64,000 bases of DNA from Chitinophagaceae bacterium (lineage in GTDB: Bacteria; Bacteroidota; Bacteroidia; Chitinophagales; Chitinophagaceae): NCBI GenBank assembly GCA_014379965.1, contig JACMKU010000079.1:35165-99164 (forward strand), read 5' to 3'. Within the stretch, counting starts at the first letter, position 1; each line of letters begins with the position of its first letter. The notes beneath the pieces are model-generated. The model made no database searches. It had not been told where the DNA came from and saw nothing but the letters and a program-made list of their open reading frames with translations. Shown in pieces: positions 27,500 through 37,381 of the stretch. The position numbers and the translations under genes are program-made.

Positions 27500-29708
27500 T
27501 AATATGGCCAGGTTTCTTGTCTTTGCATTTTTTGGTGTTGTCGCTTGTTTGGGTTCGTCGGCGCAATTGAATTCCGACAATGAATACCGGAAACCCCTTA
27601 AGGAAGTGTTGGGTGACATACAGAAGACGTACTCTGTAAAAATAAAGTTCGATGAAAAAATGGTGGCAGATAAAACGGTCGCCTACGCAGACTGGAAGTA
27701 TCGCCCCGATTTTGATGAAACGGTCGACAATATCCTGAAACCGCTGGATATGAAACTGAAGAAAGACGGAGATAATCAATATAAGCTGAGTTATTTTGAA
27801 TACTACCGTTGGGAAGTCAAGGAAGGTTGGGCTGAATTGGATCGAATCGCTGCGCAGTACAAGACAATGGGTGAATGGGAGAAACGCAAGGCCGAATTGA
27901 GAGCTTGTATAAAAGATGCATTGCAGTTATCGCATCTGCCTGCCGATCCTGGTACCAGGCCTATCACTTCTCCTGTACGAAAGTATGATGGTTATACGGT
28001 TGAGAACATGGCGATTGAAATATTGCCTGGAGTTTGGATCAACGGCTCTTTGTATAAACCGGCAAAGTACAAAGGCAAAATCCCCGTGATATTGAATCCA
28101 GATGGACACTGGGAGAAGCAACGATATCGACCCGACTGTCAATATCGTTGTGCTGCATTTGCCAGAATGGGAGCCATGGCATTCAGTTATGATCTCTTCG
28201 CCTGGGGTGAATCCATGTTGCAATTTAAATACGAGGACCATCGCCGTAGCCTTGCCATGACGATACAGGCTTTGGGTGCGATCCGTATCCTCGATTATTT
28301 ATTGGCGCAGAAAGATGCCGATACAAGCCGCGTTGCGATTACAGGTGGAAGTGGTGGCGGCAGTCATACCGTTTTAATGACCGCTTTGGATGATCGCATA
28401 AAAGTCTCTGCGCCAGTAGTAGCCATCAGCTCTTATTTCTATGGGGGCTGCCCCTGCGAAAGCGGAATGGACATCCATAGCTGTGTTGGCCGAACCAACA
28501 ATGTAGAGATTGCCGCGATGGCGGCGCCACGTCCACAGCTTTTGATTAGTGATGGCGGCGACTGGACAGATAAAACGCCGGAACACGATTTCCCGTACCT
28601 GCAAAAAATGTACAGCTGGTACGGTAGAAAGGAGAGCGTTCAGAATGTACACCTGCCCAATGACAAACATGACTTTTCCATCAGTAAACGTGTTCCATTG
28701 TATGAGTTCATGGCAAGGGAATTAAGGCTCAACCTGAAGGCGATACAGGATGTAACTGGCAATATCGATGAATCAAAAATCACCATAGAGCCTGAACAGG
28801 CATTATTTGTTTTTGGTGATAACGGAGAAAAACTCCCAGCGCATGCAATAAAGGGGTTCGACAACCTTGAATTGGTTTTTTCTAAAGAGAAAGAGCTTGC
28901 GAAACAAAATCAGAGATATAAAATAGGGCTGATCGACCTGATGCTATTGAAGCGTCAAAAACTTGGAGCCGTCACGCTAACCGCTCAATTGAAGGCTGAT
29001 GGAGTGGAAGTAGACATGGGAGGACTGGGGACACGTCCGACGTTCGATAACCAGTTGCTGGTTGATTCTGTTCGTGAACAGTTCCTGAGAACCGCAAAGG
29101 AAAACAATGTCGAGATATTCTCCCTGGCGATGACTGGATATTATGCCCAGTCGTTCTGTGGAAGGGAAGAATACAAGAGAAGTATAGAAGATTGCATCCG
29201 TACGATGAAGCTGATGAATGTTAAGAACGCCTTCCTGCCACTTGGAGTGCAATGCGATCTTAAGAGAAAACCAGAGGTGAGGGACTCGGTTATAGCTAGA
29301 TTGAAAGTGGCAGGTAAAATGGCGGAACAGGCAGGAGTAGTGATTGGCATAGAGACAGCTTTATCAGCAACGGAAGAAGTGAGGTTGCTGAAAGAGATTG
29401 GTTCACCCGCCATCAGGATATATTTCAATTTCTCCAACCCGTTGAAAGAAGGAAGGGATTTAATCAGTGAATTAAAGATCCTTGGAAAGGATCGGATATC
29501 CATGATACATGCTACCAATAAAGACAGTGTATGGCTCGAAAACGATCCGCAGATCGATATGTACAAGGTGAAGAAGGCGCTGGATGAAATGGGCTGGAGT
29601 GGCTGGCTCGTTATCGAACGCAGCCGCGATGCCAGGAAGGCCTCGGATACGAAGTTTAATTATGGAGCCAATACGGTTTATTTGAAGAAGGTATTTCAGG
29701 GGGATTAG
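27480..29708 (+). CDS. Exported fusion: STN-like domain, alpha/beta esterase, AP-endonuclease-2-type TIM barrel
   Basis: Start is ATG 27480 (overlapping the symporter stop) or ATG 27504; from 27480 the product has 742 residues. A signal peptide ends near GSSAQ. Residues about 35-105 (PLKEVLGDIQKTYSVKIKFD to KKDGDNQYKL) resemble the STN domain of TonB receptors and secretins. Residues about 110-430 are an acetyl-xylan-esterase-like alpha/beta hydrolase with nucleophile S291 in TGGSGGGSH and H397 in NDKHDF. Residues about 460-742 are a sugar-phosphate isomerase/epimerase-type barrel, with likely metal ligands in GIETALSA, MIHATNK and LVIERSRD. Each half is plausible as an active enzyme. I know of no characterised protein with this order. 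Confidence 0.7.
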   Translation: MMTFKNNNMARFLVFAFFGVVACLGSSAQLNSDNEYRKPLKEVLGDIQKTYSVKIKFDEKMVADKTVAYADWKYRPDFDETVDNILKPLDMKLKKDGDNQYKLSYFEYYRWEVKEGWAELDRIAAQYKTMGEWEKRKAELRACIKDALQLSHLPADPGTRPITSPVRKYDGYTVENMAIEILPGVWINGSLYKPAKYKGKIPVILNPDGHWEKQRYRPDCQYRCAAFARMGAMAFSYDLFAWGESMLQFKYEDHRRSLAMTIQALGAIRILDYLLAQKDADTSRVAITGGSGGGSHTVLMTALDDRIKVSAPVVAISSYFYGGCPCESGMDIHSCVGRTNNVEIAAMAAPRPQLLISDGGDWTDKTPEHDFPYLQKMYSWYGRKESVQNVHLPNDKHDFSISKRVPLYEFMARELRLNLKAIQDVTGNIDESKITIEPEQALFVFGDNGEKLPAHAIKGFDNLELVFSKEKELAKQNQRYKIGLIDLMLLKRQKLGAVTLTAQLKADGVEVDMGGLGTRPTFDNQLLVDSVREQFLRTAKENNVEIFSLAMTGYYAQSFCGREEYKRSIEDCIRTMKLMNVKNAFLPLGVQCDLKRKPEVRDSVIARLKVAGKMAEQAGVVIGIETALSATEEVRLLKEIGSPAIRIYFNFSNPLKEGRDLISELKILGKDRISMIHATNKDSVWLENDPQIDMYKVKKALDEMGWSGWLVIERSRDARKASDTKFNYGANTVYLKKVFQGD

Positions 29709-29846
29709 TTGATTAGTTGATTGGTTGCTTGGTTGCTTCGTCAGCGTGAAACCTTTCTTCGCCTTTACGAAACTTGGTGTCTTTGCGTGAAACCTACGCT
29801 GAGCTAGTACGGACAGTCACTCACTACTCACCATTCACCCAAATAG
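29707..29846. repeat. Composite intergenic repeat after the esterase fusion
   Basis: It begins with tandem ttgattag/ttggttgc units (29707-29738). Then tcagcgt (29741-29747) pairs with acgctga (29796-29802), enclosing two copies of gcgtgaaacct. The tail at about 29817-29840 matches one arm of the hairpin at 281-303 (actcactactcac, then attcac). This mixture of elements suggests several repeat families landing in the same gap. Nothing codes for protein here. Confidence 0.55.
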
Positions 29847-29964
29847 TAATATTGTCCATCATTTCAGGGATTAGATACATTTTTCAGGGTAACCTGAGGG
29901 GGTACATTTAAAGGTATAATTCACTGCATATTAGCAGATTTAACATCGTCAACGGTTTTACGGA
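29847..29964 (+). promoter_or_regulatory. Probable promoter region of the GH141-type gene
   Basis: This 118-base AT-rich stretch lies between the repeat block and the next start codon. It holds a short inverted repeat, tcagg (29884-29888) and cctga (29893-29897), separated by 4 bases, which could be an operator. No clear TTTG/TAnnTTTG pair was found. Its location before a long gene run (29965-41937) is the main reason for the call. Confidence 0.3.
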
Positions 29965-32475
29965 ATGAAACGATTGTCTCCTTGCCTGCTGGTATTTATT
30001 TTACTATTTGCCCCCATAGCAAATGCCGCCGACATATTCGTTTCCCCCAAGGGTTCGGACACTAATAATGGTTCCAGGGAAAGGCCTTTCGCCACCTTAA
30101 CAGCCGCCCTGCGTAAAGCAAGGGAGCTTCGCCGAGTAAATGATGAGTCAACAAAGAGCGGCATCAATATCATTCTCAGTGACGGTATCTATCAAACTTT
30201 AGAAACAATTGTCCTGTATCCCGAGGATGCTGGAACAAATGATAGCCCCACCTATATTAAAGCTGCGCCGGGAGCAAAGCCCGTATTAAGTGGGGGAGTT
30301 CAAATTACCGGTTGGGAAAGACTGAAGACTGCAATGAGTGCAGTGCCAGTAAATGCTAGGGACAAGATTTGGGTTGCCGATGTGCCAAGTATCAATGGCT
30401 GGTCATTTGAATTTCGACAATTGTGGGTGAATGAGATTAAAGCTGTTCGTGCGAAAAGTGCTAACGGCGATCAAATGCATCGTATCCTGAATTGGAACAA
30501 GCAGGAACAAACCTGCATAATACCGACTCTTTCTATTCCGCCTTTGAAGAACGCAACAGGGGTTGAGCTGTTCATTCATCAATGGTGGGAAATTGCCATA
30601 TTGCGAATTAGAAAAATGCAAGTGTTAGGCGATAGTACCAAACTCTTCTTTCATCAACCAGAAAGTAAAATACAGAGCGAACATCCCTGGCCAGCTCCAT
30701 GGATATCGAAAGAAACAGGCAATTCTGCTTTTTATCTTACAAACGCTATCCAATTTCTAGATGAACCAGGGGAATGGTTTCTAGACATTCATCAAAAAAG
30801 GATTTATTACTATCCCCGCTTGGGTGAGAACATGCAACAGGTCGCTATTATCGCGCCGTATACAGAAACATTGATGAGGTTGGAAGGCACCGCAAATACT
30901 CCCGTGACGAATATCATAGTCGATGGAGTCTCTTTTCAGCATTCAGGCTGGTTGCGTCCCTCGCAAAAAGGGCATGTACCTCATCAGGCCGGGATGTATA
31001 TGACCGAAGCATATAGACTGCGTCCTGTGGGAACCAAAGAAAAGCCAACACTGGATAACCAGGCCTGGGTCGGTCGGCCAGCGGCGGCAGTGGAGATCTC
31101 ATTTGCAACGAAAGTGAATTTCTTGAATTGCAATTTCCGTCATATGGCATCCACAGGAATCGATCTAAGAAAAGGCGCGAAGAACAATGTACTAAAAGGA
31201 AACATTTTTAAAGATATTGGCGGAAATGGGATCCTGGCAGGCGTTTACTCGGATGAAGCAAATGAAATTCATTTAACCTACCGACCAAACGATGAGAGAG
31301 AAATTTGCGACTCCATCCTAATCAGCAATAACCTCGTTACAGATGCCGCCAATGAAGACTGGGGCTGCCTTGGCATCGGAGCCGGGTATGTCCGCAATAC
31401 CAAGATAGAGCATAATGAAGTGGAGAATGTTTCATACACCGGAATCAGCATGGGTTGGGGCTGGAATGCTAGAGAGAATGTTATGAGAAATAACAGGATC
31501 AGGGCAAACAGGATACACCACTATGGCAAACATAATTATGACTGCGCAGGGATTTATACATTGAGTGCACAGCCCGGAACGGTTATTAGCGAAAACTATG
31601 TTGATAGTATATATAAGGCGCCGTATGCACACCTGCCGTCACACTGGTTTTATCTCTATACAGATGAAGGTTCTTCGGGGATCACCATAAGAGACAATTG
31701 GTCACCGTCCGAAAAATTTCTACAAAACGCTAATGGGCCGGGAAATGAATGGAGTAATAACGGGCCGAATGTAGATGAACTCATAAAGAGAAATGCAGGA
31801 CTACAGCCCGAATTTAGTGGACTGGCCAAGGAGAAAAGCTCTCGTTTTGTAAATCAGGGCATAGCCTCAGAACATCATGAGGTAATTGAGCTGGTAGTAA
31901 AGGAAGGCAAGTCGCTGGACCTTTCTAAATTAAAACTGTTACTGCATAAGAATAGTATTGACAGCGCTTCTGTTTATCACTGGCAGAACCATTATGTAAT
32001 ATTCGCCAAAGTGCAAGACGTAGGTGTGATGCAGGGGAGAATACAGAATAATTTCCCCGACACCGAAGTGAAAGTCTATCATGACATGTTCTACGAGTAC
32101 AGCAAGATGAAGCAGTGTAGTGACATCGGAGTAGCGACAGAATGGGAGCACATCCTACTGACGGCAAACCTGGTTACAGATAAGCGGAAGCAGCAGGAGT
32201 ACCTGGATTATCACGCTACGCAGTTCGAAAAATGGCCCGATGTGTCCAAAGGATTCTGCAACGCGAATTTTCAGCAGTTGCTTTTATTTAGAAATGGAAG
32301 ACAGTTGCTACTGGTGATTAGTATTCCCAAAGGCGAGAGCCTGGATCAGCTTAATCCAAGATCCACAGCGAATAATCCAAGGATGATGGAGTGGAATAGA
32401 ATAATGGGAAAATACCAGGAAGGAATAGAGGGTACAAAGAAAGGCGAGACCTGGGTATTTCTAAAAAGATTGTGA
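29965..32475 (+). CDS. GH141-type beta-helix fucosidase-like protein fused to an L-rhamnose-mutarotase-like domain
   Basis: An 836-residue exported protein (signal peptide to NAAD). DIFVSPKGSDTNNGSRERPF, then GIYQTLETIVLYPEDAG and FRQLWVNEIKAVRAKS, match the right-handed beta-helix family containing GH141. Its B. thetaiotaomicron member (BT1002, from memory) removes L-fucose from RG-II. Helix rungs run to about residue 600. From about 630 on, and most clearly at 725-836, the sequence fits the RhaM mutarotase fold: YLDYHATQFEKWPDV has the Tyr-x3-His and Trp-Pro signature, and WNRIMGKYQ follows. A mutarotase coupled to a glycosidase would speed anomer interconversion of the freed sugar. Confidence 0.7.
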   Translation: MKRLSPCLLVFILLFAPIANAADIFVSPKGSDTNNGSRERPFATLTAALRKARELRRVNDESTKSGINIILSDGIYQTLETIVLYPEDAGTNDSPTYIKAAPGAKPVLSGGVQITGWERLKTAMSAVPVNARDKIWVADVPSINGWSFEFRQLWVNEIKAVRAKSANGDQMHRILNWNKQEQTCIIPTLSIPPLKNATGVELFIHQWWEIAILRIRKMQVLGDSTKLFFHQPESKIQSEHPWPAPWISKETGNSAFYLTNAIQFLDEPGEWFLDIHQKRIYYYPRLGENMQQVAIIAPYTETLMRLEGTANTPVTNIIVDGVSFQHSGWLRPSQKGHVPHQAGMYMTEAYRLRPVGTKEKPTLDNQAWVGRPAAAVEISFATKVNFLNCNFRHMASTGIDLRKGAKNNVLKGNIFKDIGGNGILAGVYSDEANEIHLTYRPNDEREICDSILISNNLVTDAANEDWGCLGIGAGYVRNTKIEHNEVENVSYTGISMGWGWNARENVMRNNRIRANRIHHYGKHNYDCAGIYTLSAQPGTVISENYVDSIYKAPYAHLPSHWFYLYTDEGSSGITIRDNWSPSEKFLQNANGPGNEWSNNGPNVDELIKRNAGLQPEFSGLAKEKSSRFVNQGIASEHHEVIELVVKEGKSLDLSKLKLLLHKNSIDSASVYHWQNHYVIFAKVQDVGVMQGRIQNNFPDTEVKVYHDMFYEYSKMKQCSDIGVATEWEHILLTANLVTDKRKQQEYLDYHATQFEKWPDVSKGFCNANFQQLLLFRNGRQLLLVISIPKGESLDQLNPRSTANNPRMMEWNRIMGKYQEGIEGTKKGETWVFLKRL

Positions 32476-32513
32476 TTGTCGAATGTCTAAGTCATAACTC
32501 AAAAACTCTAAGC

Positions 32514-33590
32514 ATGCTAAATATCGGAATACTTGGTTTGGGGGAAGGCCGAAGTACTATCTCTGCTGCATTGCAGAGTGATAAACTACGACTTAAGATG
32601 ATTTGTGACAAAGATGTTGAACTTTGTCGCACACGCGCCGATGAGTTCAAAGTCTACGATTATACAGATGATTACGATGAAATGTTGAACGATTCGGAAA
32701 TTGATATTGTCGCTATCTATACGCCAGATCATTTGCATGCAGAGCATATTAAGCGAGCACTGCAAAGTAATAAGCACGTGGTTTGCACAAAACCATTTAT
32801 AGATGACCTGGCGAATGCGAACGAGTTGATAGCTCTTCAAAGGAAGACAGGCAAGAAGGTATTCGTAGGACAAAGTTCCAGATTCTTCGAACCATACAGA
32901 AGACAGCGTAAAGACTATGAAGAAGGATTGATTGGGGATTTAATAACTATAGAAAGCCATTACAATGCCGATCATCGCTGGTTTTTGAAAAAGAAATGGG
33001 CTTTGGAAAAGTCTTTTAAGTGGTTGTATGGTGGATTGAGTCACCCTGTTGATTTCATAAGATACTATTTACCCGATATTGAAGAAGTAATGGGTTATGG
33101 AATGATAAGCGACAACGGTAGGATAGCGGGATTGAAGAATGAGGACACCATGCATTTTATTTTCAAGGCAACGGATGGGAGGATTGCTCGTGTAAGCGGA
33201 AGTTATACTGGGCCGACCCAACCAGTGAAAAGGGATAGCGGAATGACTTGTATATTGAGAGGTACAGAAGGGGCCAGCCAGGCCGACTATCATGAGTTGC
33301 GATATGCTATCACGGGGAAGACGGGTGAGGAAAGGATTATCACCTGGGGAGATTCTACACTGAAATACTACTTCCGTTTTGAAGGACAGAGTCATCATGC
33401 GGGTGAGTACCAGAATTACTTAGAGTACTTCGTTGACTCAATAGAACAGGGATTTACTGCATACCCGGACTTGAAAGAGGGAATCGGAACTGTTGCCTTG
33501 TTGCAGGCAATGGACAGAAGCTTAGCTACCCGGCTTCCAGTAAAGGTAAAAGATATTTTAAGTGAGCATAATCTTTCCCTGCAGCCATGA
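32514..33590 (+). CDS. Gfo/Idh/MocA-family NAD(P)-dependent sugar dehydrogenase
   Basis: The frame is open from GTG 32472, but ATG 32514 opens directly on the Rossmann motif GILGLGEGRS, giving 358 residues. VVCTKPF carries the conserved Lys of the EKP-type motif, with Thr in place of Glu. GLSHPVDFIRYY holds the catalytic-type His. Family members oxidise sugars, inositols and deoxy sugars. In D-apiose pathways the first enzyme, apiose dehydrogenase, is from this family, which fits the nearby RuBisCO-like and DUF1537 genes. Other sugars are possible. Its TGA overlaps the ATG of the downstream symporter. Confidence 0.75.
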   Translation: MLNIGILGLGEGRSTISAALQSDKLRLKMICDKDVELCRTRADEFKVYDYTDDYDEMLNDSEIDIVAIYTPDHLHAEHIKRALQSNKHVVCTKPFIDDLANANELIALQRKTGKKVFVGQSSRFFEPYRRQRKDYEEGLIGDLITIESHYNADHRWFLKKKWALEKSFKWLYGGLSHPVDFIRYYLPDIEEVMGYGMISDNGRIAGLKNEDTMHFIFKATDGRIARVSGSYTGPTQPVKRDSGMTCILRGTEGASQADYHELRYAITGKTGEERIITWGDSTLKYYFRFEGQSHHAGEYQNYLEYFVDSIEQGFTAYPDLKEGIGTVALLQAMDRSLATRLPVKVKDILSEHNLSLQP

Positions 33591-35170
33591 ATGACATCTA
33601 TAGCAAACTGCAGCCCATTGATTTTATCATCGTAGCGGTGTACCTGCTACTGTTGCTATTTATCGGTTACCGGGCCAGCTTTGGCAAAAGGAAAAAGGAT
33701 GAGACCCTGTTCATGGCAGGCAATTCACTCAATTGGTACAACATCGGTTTCAATATGTGGGGAACCAACGTGGGACCGTCTTCGTTGCTGGCGTTTGCAA
33801 GTATTGGGTACAGTACGGGAATTGTTGCCGGTAATTTTGAGTGGTATGCGTTTTTATTTTTGCTATTACTGGCCATGGTGTTTGCCCCAAGGTACATTGC
33901 CTCCAAAGTGTCTACTATGCCCGAATATATGGGAAAGCGATATGGCGACAGCACTCAGAATATCCTGGCTTGGTATGCACTGGTAAAAATTTTGATCAGT
34001 TGGTTGTCATTGGGATTGTTTGCTGGTGGTTTATTGGTAAAACAGATCCTGGGCATACCTATCTGGCAATCGGTAATTGTATTGGTGCTTTTTTCGGGGC
34101 TTTTCACCTTTGCAGGCGGATTGAAAGCAATCGCCAAGGTCAATGTGTTTCAAATGATCCTGTTGATCATCGTCTCATTGACACTTTCCTATTTAGGATT
34201 GCAAAAGGTAGGGGGTCTTGATGCGTTGATTGCAAAAGTTCCTTCAAATTACTGGAATCTTATTCGCTCCGCTGATGATCCCAGCTATCCCTGGCCTGCC
34301 ATGTTGTTAGGTTATCCTGTCGCTGCGGTTGCATTTTTTTGTACAGACCAGGCAATGGTTCAATCCGTATTGGGCGCCCGGAATTTGGAGCAGGGACAAA
34401 TGGGTGTCAACTTTATAGGTTGGTTGAAAGTATTGGCGCTTCCTTTATTTATATTGCCCGGTATCTTATGCTATGTACTGTTTCCTGATCTGAAGGAGTC
34501 CGACCTGGCTTACATGACCATGGTGACCAATTTGTTTCCTCCCGGTATGAATGGTTTGGTTATCGTAGTATTAATCGCGGTATTGGTTGGCACGATCGGT
34601 TCGTCTCTCAATGCATTAAGCACGGTGTTCACTACTGATCTCTATGTAAGGAAGATCAATCCCACTGCTACTGCTCAACAACAGATCAAGATTGGGCGTA
34701 TCAGTATTGCGGTGGGTTGTGTTTTTGCTGTGTTAATGGCCATTGCGATTGACAATATCAAAGGACAAAATCTCTTTAATATTTTCCAGGCGGTACTTGG
34801 GTTCTTAGCGCCATCGCTGGCCGTTGTTTTCTTGTTGTCCGTATTTTGGAAACGGACCACTAAGAAAGCCGTTAATGCGATCCTATCCTGGGGTTCAGCT
34901 TTTAGCCTCACGGTCGGAGTTTTGTATTTGTGGATATTACCTGCCGATGAATATTCCTTCTGGCCGCATTTCCTGTTATTGTCGTTTTACATATTTGCAT
35001 TGCTATTTGTCACGGCAATTGTCATTTCCCTGGCAGATAGGTCACCGGAGACAAACACACAGGTCATCAAGCCGGCGGACATGCCTATTACAACCAAGCG
35101 CGTGAAAATATTATTCGGCTTATTAGGGTTGGTAATTCTCGCGCTCTATATCATCTTTAATGGACACTGA
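33587..35170 (+). CDS. Sodium:solute symporter (SSS family), third copy
   Basis: A 527-residue polytopic protein. IDFIIVAVYLLLLLFIGYRA, NSLNWYNIGFNMWGTNVGPS and the long hydrophobic helices match sodium/sugar SSS carriers of the SGLT type. TMPEYMGKRYG near 110 and GTIGSSLNALSTVFTTDLY around 335-353 are typical. Its ATG overlaps the stop of the dehydrogenase gene by 4 bases, so uptake and first oxidation are likely linked, with the same sugar handled by both. The sugar is unknown; apiose is a candidate. Confidence 0.8.
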   Translation: MNDIYSKLQPIDFIIVAVYLLLLLFIGYRASFGKRKKDETLFMAGNSLNWYNIGFNMWGTNVGPSSLLAFASIGYSTGIVAGNFEWYAFLFLLLLAMVFAPRYIASKVSTMPEYMGKRYGDSTQNILAWYALVKILISWLSLGLFAGGLLVKQILGIPIWQSVIVLVLFSGLFTFAGGLKAIAKVNVFQMILLIIVSLTLSYLGLQKVGGLDALIAKVPSNYWNLIRSADDPSYPWPAMLLGYPVAAVAFFCTDQAMVQSVLGARNLEQGQMGVNFIGWLKVLALPLFILPGILCYVLFPDLKESDLAYMTMVTNLFPPGMNGLVIVVLIAVLVGTIGSSLNALSTVFTTDLYVRKINPTATAQQQIKIGRISIAVGCVFAVLMAIAIDNIKGQNLFNIFQAVLGFLAPSLAVVFLLSVFWKRTTKKAVNAILSWGSAFSLTVGVLYLWILPADEYSFWPHFLLLSFYIFALLFVTAIVISLADRSPETNTQVIKPADMPITTKRVKILFGLLGLVILALYIIFNGH

Positions 35171-35172
35171 GT

Positions 35173-37380
35173 ATGAAAATGGAAAATGTATTTAGAATGA
35201 AAAGAGGAACGTCAAAGCTCAAAGCAGTACCTGTTCTTGTTTTGTGCTTTTTACTTTTAACATCGCAACTTACCGCTCAGCAAGCGACATGGATATGGTA
35301 TCCAGGTGATTTTGAAATTTCCCTTGCCAACAAAGTCCAGAACCGCCGTACAGAAAGAGGCACCTTCTTCCCCGTATTCTGGAAAATGGACAACCATTAT
35401 GTATTGATTGACTTTCATAAAGTGTTCGATGTTCCTCACAAGGAGAATGTAGATATTTATGTGGAAGGTGAATACAATGTAAAACTGGATGGAAAGCCAT
35501 TTGAGGGAAGCCCTAGGCGTATTTCAGTTCCTGCCGGTAGACATAAGATTAACATTAAAGTATTTAACCAGGCTAATGTGCCTGCGATATATGTTCGAGG
35601 AAAAGCAATAGTTTCTGATTCGTCGTGGCTAGTGACTTTCGAGGACAAAGAATGGATCGATGAGACAGGTAAGACATCGGATATTTCAGCCACTAAATGG
35701 CTCAAGGCCGGGTTCTGGAATTTCAACTCCCATCTTCAGTTGCCTTCGCAATTCACGCTACCCACCCGAAGACAGGCAGCCGTATCAACGGTGAGGGGTA
35801 ACCGTTCGATGCTTGTCGATTTTGGTAAGGAAACGCTGGGTTTTATCAGGCTTCATGGGCTGAAAGGAAAAGGAAAACTGTCCGTCTACTATGGCGAATC
35901 GAAAGAAGAAGCCTTATCCCCTGAGCATTGTGAGGCATTAGATCGTGTTGAGGTAGGCAATCCGGCCAGGAAAGACCAGACTATGAAGCTGTCGAAAGCA
36001 TTTCGTTTCGTGAATGTGGAATATGATGGTTCAATATCGCTCGACTCCGTATCAATGTTGTATGAATATGCTGACGTTCGCCAACGAGGAAGTTTCAGCT
36101 GCAACGACGCAGGAATCAATCGCATTTACGACGTGGCTAAGTACACTTTTGAACTAAATACCAGGGAATTTTTCATCGATGGGATAAAGCGAGACCGCTG
36201 GGTTTGGAGTGGGGATGCGTATCAGAGCTATCTAATGAATTACTATCTCTACTTCGACAAGGAGACCGTAACCAGGACGATGTATGCGCTACGCGGAAAG
36301 GATCCTGTTACGGGGCATATCAACACTATCATGGATTATACTTTTTACTGGTTCCTGGGTATTTACGATTATTACTTATATACGGGTGATAAGAATTACA
36401 TCTTGCAGAACTACGACCGCATGAAGACGCTGATGGATTATGTGGTGGCACGAAGGAATAAAGATGGATTTATGGAATGGATGCCGGGCGACTGGATATT
36501 CATCGACTGGGCAGCTGGACTCAGCAAGAAAGGAGAAGTTAGTTTTGAGCAGTTATTGCTCGCAAGGAGTTTGGAAACAATGGCCTTGTGCGCTAACATG
36601 GTGAATGATAAAGAGGGTTTATCTACATATAGCGCCCTGTCTGAAGACCTACGGAGGAAGATATTCCAGGTATATTGGAGCGATCAAAAGAAGGCATTGG
36701 TACATAGCCGTGTTGATGGCCGGCAAACAGAAAATGTTACCCGGTATGCCAATATGTTCGCGATCTTCTTTGATTATTTCGATCAGCAGCAAAAACAAAC
36801 CGTAAAGACGTCCGTGTTGCTGAACGACAGTATTCAGAAGATCACTACTCCATACATGCGCTTTTATGAACTAGAAGCTCTATGTGCGATGGGAGAACAA
36901 AGCTATGTATTGAAAGAAATGAAAGATTACTGGGGCGGTATGCTAAAGTTGGGCGCAACTAGTTTCTGGGAAGAATACAATCCAGCGAAAAAGGGAACGG
37001 AGCATTATGCCATGTATGGTAGAAAGTTCGGAAAAAGTTTATGTCACGCCTGGGGTGCAAGTCCTTTGTACCTTTTAGGAAAACATTACCTCGGTGTAAA
37101 ACCTACTGCACCTGGTTATTCCGCGTATACTGTGGAACCAAACCTGGGTGGTTTGCAATGGATGCAGGGAAAGGTGCCAACCCCCGGGGGCGATATCGAG
37201 TTATATGTCAGCCAAGAGCAGGTGAAGATTAAAGGGTCGACTGGTGCGGGAACAATTAAGATGAGAAGCAGCATACCGCCTGTTGGCAAGAACGTAGTTG
37301 CCGTTGTAAAGGGTAATGGTTTATATGAGATCGAAGTAAAGCCAGGAATTGAATATATCATCAACTATAAAGCCGAGTAG
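35173..37380 (+). CDS. Alpha-L-rhamnosidase (GH78), second gene
   Basis: A 735-residue exported protein; ATG 35197 is an alternative start that places the signal peptide (to LTAQ) directly at the N-terminus. It has a beta-sandwich N-terminal region, then an (alpha/alpha)6 barrel. The acid/base region reads IKRDRWVWSGD, the variant seen in the shorter GH78 group, and LGATSFWEEYNP carries the second Glu. A C-terminal beta-domain follows. It is shorter than the GH78 at 15152 and has no fused partner. Rhamnose occurs in RG-II side chains A, B and C, and two or three separate rhamnosidases fit that need. Confidence 0.8.
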   Translation: MKMENVFRMKRGTSKLKAVPVLVLCFLLLTSQLTAQQATWIWYPGDFEISLANKVQNRRTERGTFFPVFWKMDNHYVLIDFHKVFDVPHKENVDIYVEGEYNVKLDGKPFEGSPRRISVPAGRHKINIKVFNQANVPAIYVRGKAIVSDSSWLVTFEDKEWIDETGKTSDISATKWLKAGFWNFNSHLQLPSQFTLPTRRQAAVSTVRGNRSMLVDFGKETLGFIRLHGLKGKGKLSVYYGESKEEALSPEHCEALDRVEVGNPARKDQTMKLSKAFRFVNVEYDGSISLDSVSMLYEYADVRQRGSFSCNDAGINRIYDVAKYTFELNTREFFIDGIKRDRWVWSGDAYQSYLMNYYLYFDKETVTRTMYALRGKDPVTGHINTIMDYTFYWFLGIYDYYLYTGDKNYILQNYDRMKTLMDYVVARRNKDGFMEWMPGDWIFIDWAAGLSKKGEVSFEQLLLARSLETMALCANMVNDKEGLSTYSALSEDLRRKIFQVYWSDQKKALVHSRVDGRQTENVTRYANMFAIFFDYFDQQQKQTVKTSVLLNDSIQKITTPYMRFYELEALCAMGEQSYVLKEMKDYWGGMLKLGATSFWEEYNPAKKGTEHYAMYGRKFGKSLCHAWGASPLYLLGKHYLGVKPTAPGYSAYTVEPNLGGLQWMQGKVPTPGGDIELYVSQEQVKIKGSTGAGTIKMRSSIPPVGKNVVAVVKGNGLYEIEVKPGIEYIINYKAE

Positions 37381-37381
37381 A

